The notes: generated from the sequence alone by a model not told the origin. Shown: positions 1 to 7,753, numbered from the stretch's first letter. The stretch is 25,085 nucleotides of DNA from Gammaproteobacteria bacterium (GCA_019136395.1 JAGVUH010000543.1:1-25085), one strand, 5' to 3'. Made by a program: numbers and translations.

Positions 1-781
1 GGATCAATCGTTCCTCCGAGTTGAAATGGCGCACCCGCCAGCAGTGACGCAGGGCGGTGGCGGTCACCCGACAGGTGCCGTAACCCCGTGATACCAGGGT
101 GAGGGTCCCGGGGGCCAGGACCTGGTCCAGCAGGATCAGATCCTCCGGAGTTTGCGGCAGCAGGGTCAGATTGACGAGATGGGGTGAACGACGGTCGGGA
201 GAACGGGCGGCATGACCGTTGACCTCGGCCAGGACGCCGGGACCATTCATCACCCCCGGCGGGAGGGGGTCGGGCAGGCTGACCTGATCCAGGGCACCGG
301 CGAAGGCCCGGTCCCGCACCAGGGCCGGCAAGTCCGCTATCTCCAGGTATTCCCGCCCCACTCTCCCCGAGGCATCTTGCTCACGCACCCACCAGAGACC
401 AGCGAGGCGGGTCTCCTGAATATCTCCGCCAGGTGCGCTTCCGGGCATCGCTAGCAACCGGCCCGACACCTCGCCCTCTCCCAGGGTCTGGTCCAGCATC
501 TCCCGGTTGGTTGGATCCAGTTGGGTGAGATCGAAGCGCGGGGGCGGGTCCCCTAACCGATAGGCCGCCAGGGCCGATTGCAGCGCTGCCAGCAAGCCCA
601 GGGCCGGCCCGAGCCGCGCTACCCGGTCAGGCTCCGGGAGGGAGGGAGGGGCATAGGCGGCCATGGCCTTGGGTAGGGACGGGAAATCGAGGACGGCCTC
701 GTCCGCTTCTCCAGGCTGGCTGCCGGGACCGACGAAGCCGCTAGACAGGGGCAATGGCGACACCAAGGTTGGAGATATCAA
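1..781 (-). CDS. hupH: HupH/HyaF-like hydrogenase expression/formation protein (3' end cut by window edge)
   Basis: The frame is open from about 781 to the left edge with no stop, giving roughly 260 residues of a family usually near 285. Near the N-terminus it reads GFVGPGSQPGEADE, the typical HupH/HyaF 'GPGSQ' start. It then has a LPKAMAAYAPPSLPEP-like stretch and ends at the edge with the conserved WRVRHFNSEERLI. HupH/HyaF proteins act in the cytoplasm in maturation of the [NiFe] hydrogenase, probably of the small subunit, but their exact chemistry is unknown. It is the last visible gene of the hup operon, 44 bases after hupF. There is no ATG before the conserved block. A TTG at 781 has a GAGG nine bases upstream and is my choice; a GTG at 763 is the alternative. 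The family call is firm, the start is not. Confidence 0.85.
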   Translation of the reverse strand, partial: MISPTLVSPLPLSSGFVGPGSQPGEADEAVLDFPSLPKAMAAYAPPSLPEPDRVARLGPALGLLAALQSALAAYRLGDPPPRFDLTQLDPTNREMLDQTLGEGEVSGRLLAMPGSAPGGDIQETRLAGLWWVREQDASGRVGREYLEIADLPALVRDRAFAGALDQVSLPDPLPPGVMNGPGVLAEVNGHAARSPDRRSPHLVNLTLLPQTPEDLILLDQVLAPGTLTLVSRGYGTCRVTATALRHCWRVRHFNSEERLI

Positions 782-825
782 GGCTTGCGACCTCGGGGGC
801 GGCGACAACAGGGTTGCGCGGGTGG

Positions 826-1122
826 TCAGGATGGACGCAGGAAGTCGGGTAGCTGGGGTTCCCGCCCGACCAGATCAGGAAAGAGGTGATCGAAGGCGTC
901 GCCCCGCGCCACGGCCCGCAAGGCCTCCAGGGCGTCCAGCACCAGGCGGGCGCGGTCTTCGCTCAGGACCTCGCGGGCCATGCCCTGAAAGACCAGGAGC
1001 CAGGTGCCGGGCGGCTGCTCCCCAACCAGGAGGGTGTCAACCGGGACGGCCTCCTCCGGACCCTGACACCAGGCCCGGTGGGGACCGGCCTCAATGACCT
1101 GCATGGGGATGCCGATACACAT
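826..1122 (-). CDS. hupF: HupF/HypC-family hydrogenase assembly chaperone
   Basis: A 98-residue protein starting MCIGIPMQV. The Met-Cys start is diagnostic of HypC/HupF/HybG chaperones, where Cys2 binds the Fe(CN)2CO precursor and the large-subunit precursor. For this reason I place the start at 1122 rather than at the in-frame TTG nine bases upstream. Its ATG overlaps the hupD stop (TGATG), which implies translational coupling. Encoded inside the structural operon rather than with hypABDE, it is best read as the dedicated HupF-type chaperone that keeps HupL maturing, perhaps under oxygen. The C-terminal ~25 residues (DAFDHLFPDLVGREPQLPDF) extend beyond the shortest HypC proteins, as in HupF. 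A general HypC role cannot be excluded. Confidence 0.88.
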   Translation of the reverse strand: MCIGIPMQVIEAGPHRAWCQGPEEAVPVDTLLVGEQPPGTWLLVFQGMAREVLSEDRARLVLDALEALRAVARGDAFDHLFPDLVGREPQLPDFLRPS

Positions 1123-1946
1123 CAACCGCAAGCGGGTCCGAAGGAGGCGGCAGCGGGGGCGGGAGCGGCAGAAGAGGCAGCGGCGGGGCCAGCGCCTGAG
1201 GCTAGGGCTGAGTCTAGATCTGAGGCTGGGGCTGGGGCTGGGGCTGGGGCTGAGGTTAAGACGGATGCTGAAACTGATGCGGAAGTGGGGCCGGAGGTCA
1301 GAATGGGGGCCCTCAGGAAGCGGGGATCGCCATGGCGCCAGGCACGGGCGGCGCTGGGACGGTGAGCCTCATACACCTCCAGGCCCAGGGCCGGGTCGGG
1401 CAGATCCAGGGGCCGGGGCTGGCCGCCGCCCTCGGCCGGCACTGGCTCGGGCTGGACACCAAAAGCGGCCAGATATTCCAGGGCGCAGGCCAGCGCGGGT
1501 TCCAGACAGGCCTTCACCGCGGGCCTGAGGCTGCCGCCGAAGTCGTCCAGTTCCACCGGCTGCACGCCGATCAGCAGCAGGTGACGGGGATAGTCGCCCA
1601 TCAAATCCGCCAGGGCCAGCACCTCCTGGAAGCCGGTCTGGTGCAGGCTCATCTTCTTGGCCCCCAGGAAGCGGGGGACCTCGGCCCCCTCGACCCGCTG
1701 AAGGGTGCCGGGGGCCAGGCCATAGTCCACGGCGTCGAAGACCACCAGGACCTCCGCCCAACGCACCTGGTCCAGCAGGTAGATTCCCTGGGTGCCGCCA
1801 TCGAGGAGCCTGACCTGGGGGCCGAAGCGGTAGCGACTGGCCAGCAATTCCACGGCCCGAACGCCAAACCCCTCATCGGCCCAGAGGACATTGCCGATGC
1901 CGAGGATCAGGACCCGGGGGTTGACCAGGGGAAGGCTGCCAGGCAT
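1122..1946 (-). CDS. hupD: Hydrogenase maturation endopeptidase HupD/HyaD with low-complexity C-terminal tail
   Basis: This 274-residue protein has a HupD/HyaD/HybD core in its first ~170 residues: LILGIGNVLWADEGFGVRAVE, then VVFDAVDYG, then KKMSLHQTGFQEVL. Glu25, Asp71 and His102 match the three nickel-sensing residues of HybD. The enzyme clips the C-terminal peptide of the large subunit after Ni insertion; the substrate here is HupL, two genes upstream. The ATG directly follows the hupC stop (TGAATG). The last ~100 residues are unusual: a Pro/Gly linker followed by Ala/Pro/Ser-rich sequence partly encoded by a GGCTGG hexanucleotide repeat. HyaD homologues are normally 165-200 residues, so this tail is an extension of unknown role, possibly disordered. 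Confidence 0.9.
   Translation of the reverse strand: MPGSLPLVNPRVLILGIGNVLWADEGFGVRAVELLASRYRFGPQVRLLDGGTQGIYLLDQVRWAEVLVVFDAVDYGLAPGTLQRVEGAEVPRFLGAKKMSLHQTGFQEVLALADLMGDYPRHLLLIGVQPVELDDFGGSLRPAVKACLEPALACALEYLAAFGVQPEPVPAEGGGQPRPLDLPDPALGLEVYEAHRPSAARAWRHGDPRFLRAPILTSGPTSASVSASVLTSAPAPAPAPASDLDSALASGAGPAAASSAAPAPAAASFGPACG
1224..1253. repeat. In-frame GGCTGG hexanucleotide repeat (about 5 units) in the hupD tail
   Basis: Four perfect GGCTGG units and a fifth ending in A run in tandem. On the coding minus strand they encode an alternating Ala-Pro run. The unit is six bases, so copy-number change would alter tail length without shifting frame. Confidence 0.8.
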
Positions 1947-2639
1947 TCAGGGCCGATCGTCCTTGAACATCCGCCAGCCGCTGATCATGGTACTGATCAG
2001 GCTCTGGCGGGAGACGATGTCCTCGCGGATGGCGGTGTAGACGTGCAGCATGACGAAGATGAGGATCACCCACAGGCCCCAGTGGTGCCACATGCGCACA
2101 TCCTGGCTTTGGCCGACATAGGGGATCACCCAGCCAAAGAGCTCGTCCTGCCAACTCCCCAATCCGGTCTGCTCGGCGTAGAGGGCGAAGCCGGTGACGA
2201 TCATGACCAGGCCGCCCACGGTGATGATGGCCACCATGAAGAGGTGGGCCAGGGGATTGTGACCGAGGTACTTGTGCGGCTCCGCCTCCAGAAAGGCATA
2301 CCAGCGGATCTCGTGCCAGAGGTCGCTCCAGAACCGCTTGCGCCAGAAGGGCAAGGTGAAGAGCTGGTGGGAATGGCTGTTACCGACGATGGCCCAGTAA
2401 ATACGGAAGATGAAGCCGACGACGAAGATGTAGCCGGCGGCAAAATGGGCGAAGCGGATGTAGCCCATCACATAATGGTCGCTCGCCTCACCGGGCAGGC
2501 TCGGCAGGGGGGCGCCGATGAAATAGCCGGTAATGAGCAGGACCGTGATCGACAGGGCGTTGATCCAGTGCCAGGCCCGCACGGGGGCCTCATAGACATA
2601 GACCGCGGTCTGTCTGACCGTCGGGTCGGCGGTGGTCAT
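1947..2639 (-). CDS. hupC: Ni/Fe-hydrogenase b-type cytochrome subunit HupC/HyaC
   Basis: A 230-residue integral membrane protein with four predicted helices (about residues 25-42, 62-85, 131-153 and 187-205). Conserved histidines at 24, 65, 186 and 199 fit the two b-haem ligand sites of the HyaC/HupC family. It anchors HupSL to the periplasmic face of the membrane and passes electrons from H2 oxidation to the quinone pool. The start at 2639 (MTTADPTVRQ) is chosen because GGAGG lies nine bases upstream; an in-frame start 18 codons earlier would read back into the intergenic space. It follows hupL by 72 bases containing a strong hairpin, and its stop abuts the hupD start. The family and role are firmly recognised. 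Confidence 0.94.
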   Translation of the reverse strand: MTTADPTVRQTAVYVYEAPVRAWHWINALSITVLLITGYFIGAPLPSLPGEASDHYVMGYIRFAHFAAGYIFVVGFIFRIYWAIVGNSHSHQLFTLPFWRKRFWSDLWHEIRWYAFLEAEPHKYLGHNPLAHLFMVAIITVGGLVMIVTGFALYAEQTGLGSWQDELFGWVIPYVGQSQDVRMWHHWGLWVILIFVMLHVYTAIREDIVSRQSLISTMISGWRMFKDDRP

Positions 2640-2679
2640 GGTTGTTCGCCTCCAGAATCGACTCGCTACTTGGCCAGGA

Positions 2680-2703
2680 CCAGGGTGCCCCAAGGCACCC
2701 TGG
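2680..2703 (-). promoter_or_regulatory. Perfect 10-bp hairpin between hupL and hupC
   Basis: CCAGGGTGCC and GGCACCCTGG pair perfectly around a four-base loop in the 72-base hupL-hupC gap. No T-run follows on the minus strand, so it is not a classical terminator. A plausible role is mRNA 3'-end protection or partial attenuation, keeping HupSL above HupC. That role is inference. Confidence 0.5.
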
Positions 2704-2711
2704 CCTGAGGA

Positions 2712-4502
2712 TCAACGCACCACGACCCGCGTCAACTCCTCTCCCGCCGGGCTCATGACATGGGTGGAGCAGGCCAGGCAGGGGTCGAAGCTGTGCAGGG
2801 TGCGCAGGATTTCCAGCGGTTGATCGGCCACGGCCACCGGGGTGTTCATCAGGGCCGCCTCGAAGGCGCCGATATTGCCCGCCGGGTCCCGCGGCGAGCC
2901 GTTCCAGGTGGTCGGCACCACCGCCTGGTAGTTCTCGATCCGCCCGTCCTTGATCCGAATCCAGTGGCCGAGGGCGCCCCGGGGTGCCTCGGTGGTCCCC
3001 ACGCCCTTGGCCTCCTTGGGCCAGGTGGCAGGCTCCCACTTGTCGATGTTGGCCGTGCTGCTGTCCCCCGCCTTGAGGTTGGCCATGAGCTTATCCTGGA
3101 AGTAGCGCATCTTGTGCACCGCCCAGGAAGCCTCAAGGCCGCGGGCAGCGGTCCGTCCCAGGGTAGAAAAGAGGGCGCTGACCGGCAGGTTCAGGTCGGT
3201 GAGCAGCTTTTCCACTGGCTCCTTGAACTCCGGGTTGCCCTGGGCATAGCCGATGACCCAGCGGGCCAGGGGACCGACCTCCATGGCATGGCCGCGCCAG
3301 CGCGGGGCCTTGATCCAGGAGTACTTGGCGCCCTCGTCCACCGCCTCGATGTTGGTCTTGGTGCCCTTGGCGTTGGGACCGAGGACGAAGTTGGGCTGGG
3401 TGATGCCGTCCCAGGGGTGCAGTCCCTTCTGCTCGTCGGGATAGCTGTACCAGGAATGGGCGACGAACTCCTGGATCTGTTCGGGATCGCGCAGGTCCAC
3501 GTCGTGGATCTCCGCCAGATTGCCCTTGATGATGGCGCCGCGCGGCAGGAGCTGGTTGGCCGCCGAGTTGTCGTTGGCCCGGTCCGGGATGTCGCCATAG
3601 GACATCACCGACTGGCTGGACAGACCGCCGCCATAGGTCCAGTCCTTGTAGAAGGAGGCGATGGCCAGGAGGTCAGGCAGGTAGACCTGGTCGATGAACT
3701 CGATGGTGCGATCGATGATGGAGGAGACGAGATTCAGCCGCTCCATGTTGACCGCGCCCACCGCGCCGGTGTCGTTGACATTGATGGCGCAGGGCACCCC
3801 GCCCACCAGCCAGTTGGGGTGGGGGTTCTTGCCACCATAGACGGTGTGGATCTTGACGATCTCCTTCTGGAAGTCGAGGGCCTCCAGGTAATGGGTCACC
3901 GCCATCAGGTTGGCTTCGGGGGGCAACTTGTAGGCGGGATTGCCCCAGTAACCGTTCATGAAGGGGCCGAGCTGGCCGGACTCCACGAAGCGCTTGAGCC
4001 GGTTCTGGATATCCCGAAAATAGCCCGGCGAGGACAGGGGCCAGGGGGAGATGGACTGGGCCAGGTCGGAGGTCGCCTTGGGGTCCGCCCGCAGGGCCGA
4101 GACCACGTCCACCCAGTCCAGGGCATGCAGATGATAGAAGTGCACCAGGTGATCATGGGCCTGGAGGGTCAACTGCATGAGGTTGCGGATGGAGTTGGCA
4201 TTCTCGGGGATCTGGATGCCAAGGGCGTCCTCCACCGCCCGCACGCTGGTCAAGGCATGGGTACCGGTGCAGACGCCACAGATGCGCTCGGTGAAGGCCC
4301 AGGCATCGCGCGGGTCGCGGCCCTTGAGGATGACCTCCAGCCCGCGCCACATGGTGCCGGTGGACACGGCGTTGCGGATGACGTTGTTCTCGTCCAGGTT
4401 CACCTCGCAGCGCATGTGACCCTCGATGCGAGTCACCGGGTCGACCACGACCCGTCTGCCGGAGTTGTCCAGGGTGAAGCCGTTGGGGGTCTGGATGCTC
4501 AT
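2712..4502 (-). CDS. hupL: Group 1 [NiFe] uptake hydrogenase large subunit
   Basis: This 596-residue protein has the family's usual length. The N-terminal Ni-binding motif [11 protein letters not shown] is at residues 73-83 (Cys75, Cys78). The C-terminal motif [10 protein letters not shown] supplies Cys575 and Cys578. Cleavage after His581 by HupD would remove the last 15 residues. [18 protein letters not shown] at the N-terminus is also typical. It carries the Ni-Fe(CN)2CO site that oxidises H2 and is exported together with HupS through the Tat signal of that partner. Its ATG overlaps the hupS stop (ATGA at 4502-4499), so the two are translationally coupled. Similarity is to HyaB/HupL membrane-bound enzymes rather than to soluble or sensory types. 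Confidence 0.97.
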   Translation of the reverse strand: MSIQTPNGFTLDNSGRRVVVDPVTRIEGHMRCEVNLDENNVIRNAVSTGTMWRGLEVILKGRDPRDAWAFTERICGVCTGTHALTSVRAVEDALGIQIPENANSIRNLMQLTLQAHDHLVHFYHLHALDWVDVVSALRADPKATSDLAQSISPWPLSSPGYFRDIQNRLKRFVESGQLGPFMNGYWGNPAYKLPPEANLMAVTHYLEALDFQKEIVKIHTVYGGKNPHPNWLVGGVPCAINVNDTGAVGAVNMERLNLVSSIIDRTIEFIDQVYLPDLLAIASFYKDWTYGGGLSSQSVMSYGDIPDRANDNSAANQLLPRGAIIKGNLAEIHDVDLRDPEQIQEFVAHSWYSYPDEQKGLHPWDGITQPNFVLGPNAKGTKTNIEAVDEGAKYSWIKAPRWRGHAMEVGPLARWVIGYAQGNPEFKEPVEKLLTDLNLPVSALFSTLGRTAARGLEASWAVHKMRYFQDKLMANLKAGDSSTANIDKWEPATWPKEAKGVGTTEAPRGALGHWIRIKDGRIENYQAVVPTTWNGSPRDPAGNIGAFEAALMNTPVAVADQPLEILRTLHSFDPCLACSTHVMSPAGEELTRVVVR

Positions 4503-5644
4503 GAACGCTCACCTTGTTGCTGCTGGGCCTGATCCTGCACGCTGCCACCGGTGCCGACCGGGCCGCTGGCGGCGACCTCGGCCGGTTGGCGGCCGCGTTT
4601 GATGGCGGTCACCGCCGCGTGGGCGACAATCGCGGCCCCCACCACCCCGGCCGCGGCCATGCCAACGCGATCGGCATTGGCCTCGATATCGAAGACCCGG
4701 GTGTCGGTCACATGGTCGTAGAAACTGCCCTTGTCCCAGAAACCGTCCTCGGAGCAGCCGATACAGCCGTGGCCGGACTGAATGGGGAAGGAGACGCCGT
4801 CGTTCCAGCGCACGGTGGAGCAGGCGTTGTAGGTGGTCGGGCCCTTGCAGCCCATCTTGTAGAGGCAGTAGCCGCGGCGCGCCCCCTCGTCGTCCCAGGA
4901 CTCGACATACTGACCGGCGTCGAAGTGGGGCCGGCGGTAGCACTTGTCGTGGATGCGCTGGCCGTAAAACATCTTCGGCCGGCCCTGGCGGTCGAGCTCG
5001 GGGATGCGATCGAAGGTCAGCATATAGGCGACCACCGCCGTCATGACCTCGGCGATGGGCGGGCAGCCCGGGACCTTGATGATCGGCTTGTCGTGGATGA
5101 CCTTGTGGACCGGCACCGCCCGGGTGGGGTTGGGATGGGCCGCCTGCACGCAACCCCAGGAGGCGCAGGAGCCCCAGGAGATGATCGCCTTGCAGTCCGC
5201 CGCCATCTCCTTGAGCTGTTCGAGGAAGGGCCGGCCGGCGATGATGCAGGACATGCCGTCCTGATTGAGGGGCGGATTGCCCTCCACCGCCAGGATGTAG
5301 TTGCCTTTGTACTTGCTACGGATCTCGTGGAGGATCGCCTCGGCCTGATGGCCGGAGGCCGCCATGATGGTGTCGTCGTAATCGAGGGAGATCATCGACA
5401 GCACCACATCCTTGACCAGGGGATGAGCGGAGCGGATGAAGGATTCCGAGCAGCAGGTACACTCCAGGCCATGGAGCCAGATCACCGGGATACGCGGCTT
5501 GGTTTCCATGGCATGCACCAACTGGGTCGTGGCGGCGGGCCCCAGTCCCAGGGCGGTAGCGGTGAGGCTACAGAATTTGAGGAAACTGCGGCGGGTGATC
5601 CCCTGGCTCCGCATGACCCCATAAAAGGTCTCGGTGGTCGGCAT
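4499..5644 (-). CDS. hupS: Group 1 [NiFe] uptake hydrogenase small subunit, six-Cys proximal cluster, Tat substrate
   Basis: This 381-residue precursor begins with a Tat signal ([13 protein letters not shown]) with probable cleavage after Ala45. The proximal-cluster region reads LECTCCSES (Cys62, 64, 65) and [13 protein letters not shown] (Cys160, 165). Subtracting 45 gives positions 17, 19, 20, 115 and 120, exactly those of E. coli Hyd-1. The extra Cys19 and Cys120 equivalents define the [4Fe-3S] cluster of O2-tolerant hydrogenases; standard enzymes have Gly there. A C-terminal helix ([20 protein letters not shown]) docks to HupC, and a Gln-rich tail follows. The start at 5644 has AGGGG nine bases upstream. 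It is the first gene of hupSLCDFH. O2 tolerance is inferred from the motif, not shown. Confidence 0.97.
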   Translation of the reverse strand: MPTTETFYGVMRSQGITRRSFLKFCSLTATALGLGPAATTQLVHAMETKPRIPVIWLHGLECTCCSESFIRSAHPLVKDVVLSMISLDYDDTIMAASGHQAEAILHEIRSKYKGNYILAVEGNPPLNQDGMSCIIAGRPFLEQLKEMAADCKAIISWGSCASWGCVQAAHPNPTRAVPVHKVIHDKPIIKVPGCPPIAEVMTAVVAYMLTFDRIPELDRQGRPKMFYGQRIHDKCYRRPHFDAGQYVESWDDEGARRGYCLYKMGCKGPTTYNACSTVRWNDGVSFPIQSGHGCIGCSEDGFWDKGSFYDHVTDTRVFDIEANADRVGMAAAGVVGAAIVAHAAVTAIKRGRQPAEVAASGPVGTGGSVQDQAQQQQGERS

Positions 5645-5691
5645 CGGCTATTCCCCTTTGGTGGGCGAACATTCTGTGATTCGCTAGCCGA

Positions 5692-5720
5692 ATAGTGTTG
5701 GTCCACAAAGGGGGTGTCAA
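5692..5720 (-). promoter_or_regulatory. Candidate sigma70 promoter of the hup operon
   Basis: On the minus strand a perfect -35 TTGACA (5720-5715) is followed after 17 bases by CACTAT (5697-5692), a weak -10. Transcription would begin near 5685, about 40 bases before the hupS ATG at 5644. A small palindrome CTAAAA-TCC-TTTTAG (5786-5800) lies about 100 bases upstream and could be an operator. I see no sigma54-type GG-N10-GC element. Confidence 0.5.
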
Positions 5721-6233
5721 CCGAGTAATTCACCCTCCTTTCCACCCCCCAACCGCAGCAGGCGGAAGATTTTATTATTCTGATTCTAAAATCCTTTTAG
5801 TGGGGGCCCGCGGGAATCGGGGCCTCGCCGGGCAGTCGGTTGAAGCTCATCCGGGGTGATTTTATCGGGATGGCCGGCCATGTATTTCACATTTGATTGA
5901 TATTTGTCAATTGGACCCGACGGGCAAGCGGAAATTAACTAAAAAGCATTATGCTTATATTTATATTTCATTAATTACGCAATCAGCCCAAGTGCGCGGC
6001 GACGCTCGACGTGTGTTGCCCGTCGCTCCACGGACGGGTTTTCTTGGGAAGTCGCGGCGCCTCGTCAACCCACCAAATCCAGGCATAGGTATCGGAAGCT
6101 GATCTGGTGGGAGTGGCCGCGAGCTGGGAGATGAGCGCTAATCCTTGGCCCACCGCCAGACGCGGAACGTGCGCGAGGCATACCGCATCAACGCGATAGT
6201 TCTGCCGGAGCGGGGACGCGCGGTGACCGAAGT
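5721..6233. other. hup upstream intergenic region without a convincing gene
   Basis: About 510 bases separate the hup promoter from the first attC site. The part from 5885 to 5990 is AT-rich and holds an FNR-like box at 5897-5910. From 5990 to 6233 the GC rises. An open minus-strand frame here ends at 5983 with the residues TSSVAAHLG, but it has no start codon outside the attC site, no ribosome site and no family I recognise. Its position, directly after the recombination point of attC1, is where the next integron cassette would sit, so it may be a decayed cassette. A hairpin CCCGTC-N8-GACGGG followed by TTTT (6019-6042) resembles a plus-strand terminator with nothing to terminate. Confidence 0.4.
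5897..5910 (-). promoter_or_regulatory. FNR/CRP-like box upstream of hup
   Basis: TTGATATTTGTCAA fits the FNR consensus TTGAT-N4-ATCAA with one mismatch, and the 16 bases 5896-5911 form ATTGA-N6-TCAAT. It lies about 250 bases from hupS, farther than a classical activating site, so it could serve a distal promoter or be chance in AT-rich DNA. The same type of box, perfect, precedes fdnG. Confidence 0.35.
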
Positions 6234-6332
6234 CGCTAACGCCTGAGCTAAGCCGACACACCCGCCACAGACCTAAAATCAACCCAAAAAAAAACCGACG
6301 GCGGGTGGTCGGCCTTGAGCGACAAGTTAGCC
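6234..6332 (-). repeat. Integron attC recombination site (attC1)
   Basis: Read on the minus strand, the site starts GGCTAAC (R'', 6332-6326) and ends GTTAGCG (R', 6240-6234). The inner arms GCTCAAGGCCGAC (6320-6308) and GTCGGCTTAGCTC (6257-6245) pair while leaving two unpaired bases in the first arm, the extrahelical-base pattern that sets attC strand choice. The ACCCGCC/GGCGGGT arms extend the stem. Sequence and order closely resemble the attC of aadA cassettes. The toxin gene's TAA stop lies inside R'', as is common for cassettes. The 99-bp length is within the attC range. Confidence 0.88.
6286..6312 (-). terminator. Intrinsic-terminator-like hairpin inside attC1
   Basis: On the minus strand CCGAC (6312-6308) and GTCGG (6299-6295) form a short GC stem with an eight-base loop, directly followed by nine T residues (6294-6286). 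It lies just after the toxin stop and could end cassette transcription. The stem is short, so strength is uncertain. Confidence 0.45.
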
Positions 6333-6620
6333 GACGGTTCCAGACCAAGAGCCAGGTTTGCGTTTGTGATGAAAGCACGACACAACAACAAGCTCCGATT
6401 CAGAAGGACGGTAAATAACAGAATAAGGAAAACGGCTCAAAAGAATGTGCCGAAATTCACCTTCAATTTTTGGATATGCAAGCGGCATTCTTAATGCGGA
6501 TTCCACTGCAACTTCAACCGCCCGTGCAAATTCAAAGCCCAATCCTGGGGAGCGCGACTCGTACCATGCCTGTGCTTCCAGAATCTCCGCTTCGGCTTCC
6601 GGTCTGAATATAATTTCCAT
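6327..6620 (-). CDS. ParE/RelE-superfamily toxin
   Basis: A 97-residue protein beginning MEIIFRPEAEAEILEAQAWYE and containing FEFARAVE, the central RHILLSRFPYSVIYR strand pair, and a C-terminal VVSCFHHKRKPGSW. This is the usual layout of ParE/RelE-like toxins (helix hairpin, then a four-strand sheet). Such toxins inhibit gyrase or cleave mRNA on the ribosome, and I cannot tell which applies here. The start at 6620 is chosen because its ATG overlaps the antitoxin TGA by one base; a longer in-frame start at 6665 would lie inside the antitoxin gene. The TAA stop is inside attC1. GC content is visibly lower than in the hup and fdn genes, consistent with transfer. Confidence 0.85.
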   Translation of the reverse strand: MEIIFRPEAEAEILEAQAWYESRSPGLGFEFARAVEVAVESALRMPLAYPKIEGEFRHILLSRFPYSVIYRPSESELVVVSCFHHKRKPGSWSGTVG

Positions 6621-6838
6621 CAATGCCGCGGCTCTGAAAAAATCTTTGCCCGCACCTGTGACCACGAAATACCCGTGGAGGGGTCAGCCTGATGTGCGGC
6701 ATACCGTCGATAAAGCTCATCCCGCTCTTTTGCGGAAAGCTCTAAAGAAAATGGAGGAATACTGTTCCATATATCTTCCACAAGCTGAATCCGCTCGGAA
6801 ACGGACAGTTTTTTTATATCTTCCACAATTGCATTCAT
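6620..6838 (-). CDS. Addiction-module antitoxin (TIGR02574-like)
   Basis: A 72-residue protein, MNAIVEDIKKLSVSERIQLV..., matching the pattern of small addiction-module proteins: an N-terminal helix with 'LSVSERIQLVEDIWNSI', a central acidic 'ELSAKERDELYRRYAAH', and the C-terminal 'DPSTGISWSQVRAKI'. These precede ParE-family toxins and neutralise them by wrapping with the C-terminal segment. Another Met two codons upstream (6844) is possible. The gene starts about 20 bases from the cassette edge (TTAGCC in attC2), as expected for a compact cassette, and is coupled to the toxin. Confidence 0.85.
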   Translation of the reverse strand: MNAIVEDIKKLSVSERIQLVEDIWNSIPPFSLELSAKERDELYRRYAAHQADPSTGISWSQVRAKIFSEPRH

Positions 6839-6858
6839 AATCACACCATAAAATGGAT

Positions 6859-6927
6859 GGCTAACGTCGAAGCTCAGGGGCGCTGCGCGGCTTTATCGCG
6901 CAGCGCCCCTGGAGCGCAGTGTTAGGA
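6859..6927 (-). repeat. Integron attC recombination site (attC2)
   Basis: On the minus strand the site begins TCCTAAC (6927-6921) and ends GTTAGCC (6865-6859). The centre is a perfect 14-bp stem, AGGGGCGCTGCGCG (6876-6889) with CGCGCAGCGCCCCT (6897-6910), around a seven-base loop. This is the length (69 bp) and shape of a common attC class. It follows directly after the stop of the nuclease-like gene, marking that gene as a cassette ORF in the same orientation. Confidence 0.88.
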
Positions 6928-6928
6928 C

Positions 6929-7684
6929 TCACGAGAACAAATCCCTTTCGATAAGCGCCATGTTCTTGTTTGTATAGAACAGGCCAGGCTCATGCCGGGC
7001 CGGACGCACTTGGATTCGGAAGTCGGGGGTTGAGGGGGTCTCGGCGTCGAATGTAACCAAGCCGATTCCGAATATCTGGCATAGGGAGTCGAGCCGCGAA
7101 ATTTCCTCCTTCTGAGACTGGCGAGGAATCACGAGATAGACCCGATGGCTGAACAGTTTGTACGCGCATGCTTGACCAAAGGCTGTAACGAGTTGGAATG
7201 TCTCAGTCTTGATTTCAGCGGAAACAATTTCAGTCGGGCCTTTGATAATGTCACTACGCATGGACTCTCGCTTTCCGATGACGTCAGGTGTTCCCCATTT
7301 GTCTTTGAACTTGTTGCCGCCAAGCGGAATAGCGTGGGTTACATCTTCAATCTCATTTTTAAGCCAATCAGCGAAGGGCGCGTAGAAGTCCTCCTCTTTC
7401 ACTTTGCTGGCGGCGACAGCTGCAACAATCGATGGAATGAGAACGTCCGTATCGGTTGGCTTATTCTTTAACAGGCGGAAGAGCCCTTTTGACGGTTTGT
7501 ACACCGAATCCGGGTAGATAGCGTCGAGATTCCAAATGCAGCCGTTAATCGTATTGGGCTTGAACGCCCCATCAGCCTCCAGAATCTTCGCATGTAGTTC
7601 TGAATACCGCAGACCTTCAGGGTACTGCTCGAGAAGTTCCAATGCTTTCGCTTTAATACGTTCAGTAACTTTTGTCGGTTGCAT
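6929..7684 (-). CDS. Winged-helix (HARE-HTH-like) plus PD-(D/E)XK nuclease-like cassette protein
   Basis: This 251-residue protein has two parts. Residues 5-73 (TERIKAKALELLEQYPEGLRY...YKPSKGLFRLLK) look like a HARE-HTH type winged helix, found in restriction enzymes and chromatin proteins. Residues 95-215 resemble a PD-(D/E)XK fold: GTPDVIG (Asp134), a strand with AEIK (Glu157, Lys159), then FGQACAYKL, a Q-x3-Y helix motif seen in Hjc- and restriction-like nucleases, followed by RVYLVIP and a late GIGLVTFD strand. It could cut or bind foreign DNA; the function is inference. It lies directly upstream of attC2 as a cassette ORF. There is no clear ribosome site before the ATG at 7684. Low GC supports transfer. 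Confidence 0.72.
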   Translation of the reverse strand: MQPTKVTERIKAKALELLEQYPEGLRYSELHAKILEADGAFKPNTINGCIWNLDAIYPDSVYKPSKGLFRLLKNKPTDTDVLIPSIVAAVAASKVKEEDFYAPFADWLKNEIEDVTHAIPLGGNKFKDKWGTPDVIGKRESMRSDIIKGPTEIVSAEIKTETFQLVTAFGQACAYKLFSHRVYLVIPRQSQKEEISRLDSLCQIFGIGLVTFDAETPSTPDFRIQVRPARHEPGLFYTNKNMALIERDLFS

Positions 7685-7753
7685 GGTGGGTCGTAACGTG
7701 TAAAGGCTCTGGGTATCTAAAGTGAAGGCACTACATTTTCTTCGCGATTTTCT

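Larger units (their letters stand above)
6240..6864 (-). mobile_element. Integron gene cassette carrying a toxin-antitoxin pair
   Basis: Cutting at the G/TT point of each R' site (6865/6864 in attC2 and 6240/6239 in attC1) defines a 625-bp unit with the antitoxin and toxin in the cassette direction and attC1 at the 3' end. Toxin-antitoxin cassettes are well known to stabilise large sedentary chromosomal integrons. No intI or attI is visible in the window, so the pair of attC sites is best described as a CALIN (attC cluster lacking an integrase). Confidence 0.8.

Noticed and set aside
1332..2708. 458-codon plus-strand open frame, and similar long plus-strand frames opposite hupL, hupS, the aldehyde dehydrogenase, selB and fdnG
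   Set aside because: They are antisense shadows of firmly identified minus-strand genes in GC-rich DNA. Their composition (Gly, Ala, His and Asp rich) is typical of such shadows and no family motif is seen.
5983..6378. 131-codon open frame on the minus strand overlapping attC1
   Set aside because: Its start lies within the toxin gene and it reads through both arms of attC1, with no ribosome site or family resemblance. At best its last third is a decayed cassette.
7685..7753. A third attC between the 93-residue gene and the nuclease-like gene
   Set aside because: A GTTAC core-like string is present, but there is no matching RYYYAAC end and no pairing arms in the 69-base gap.
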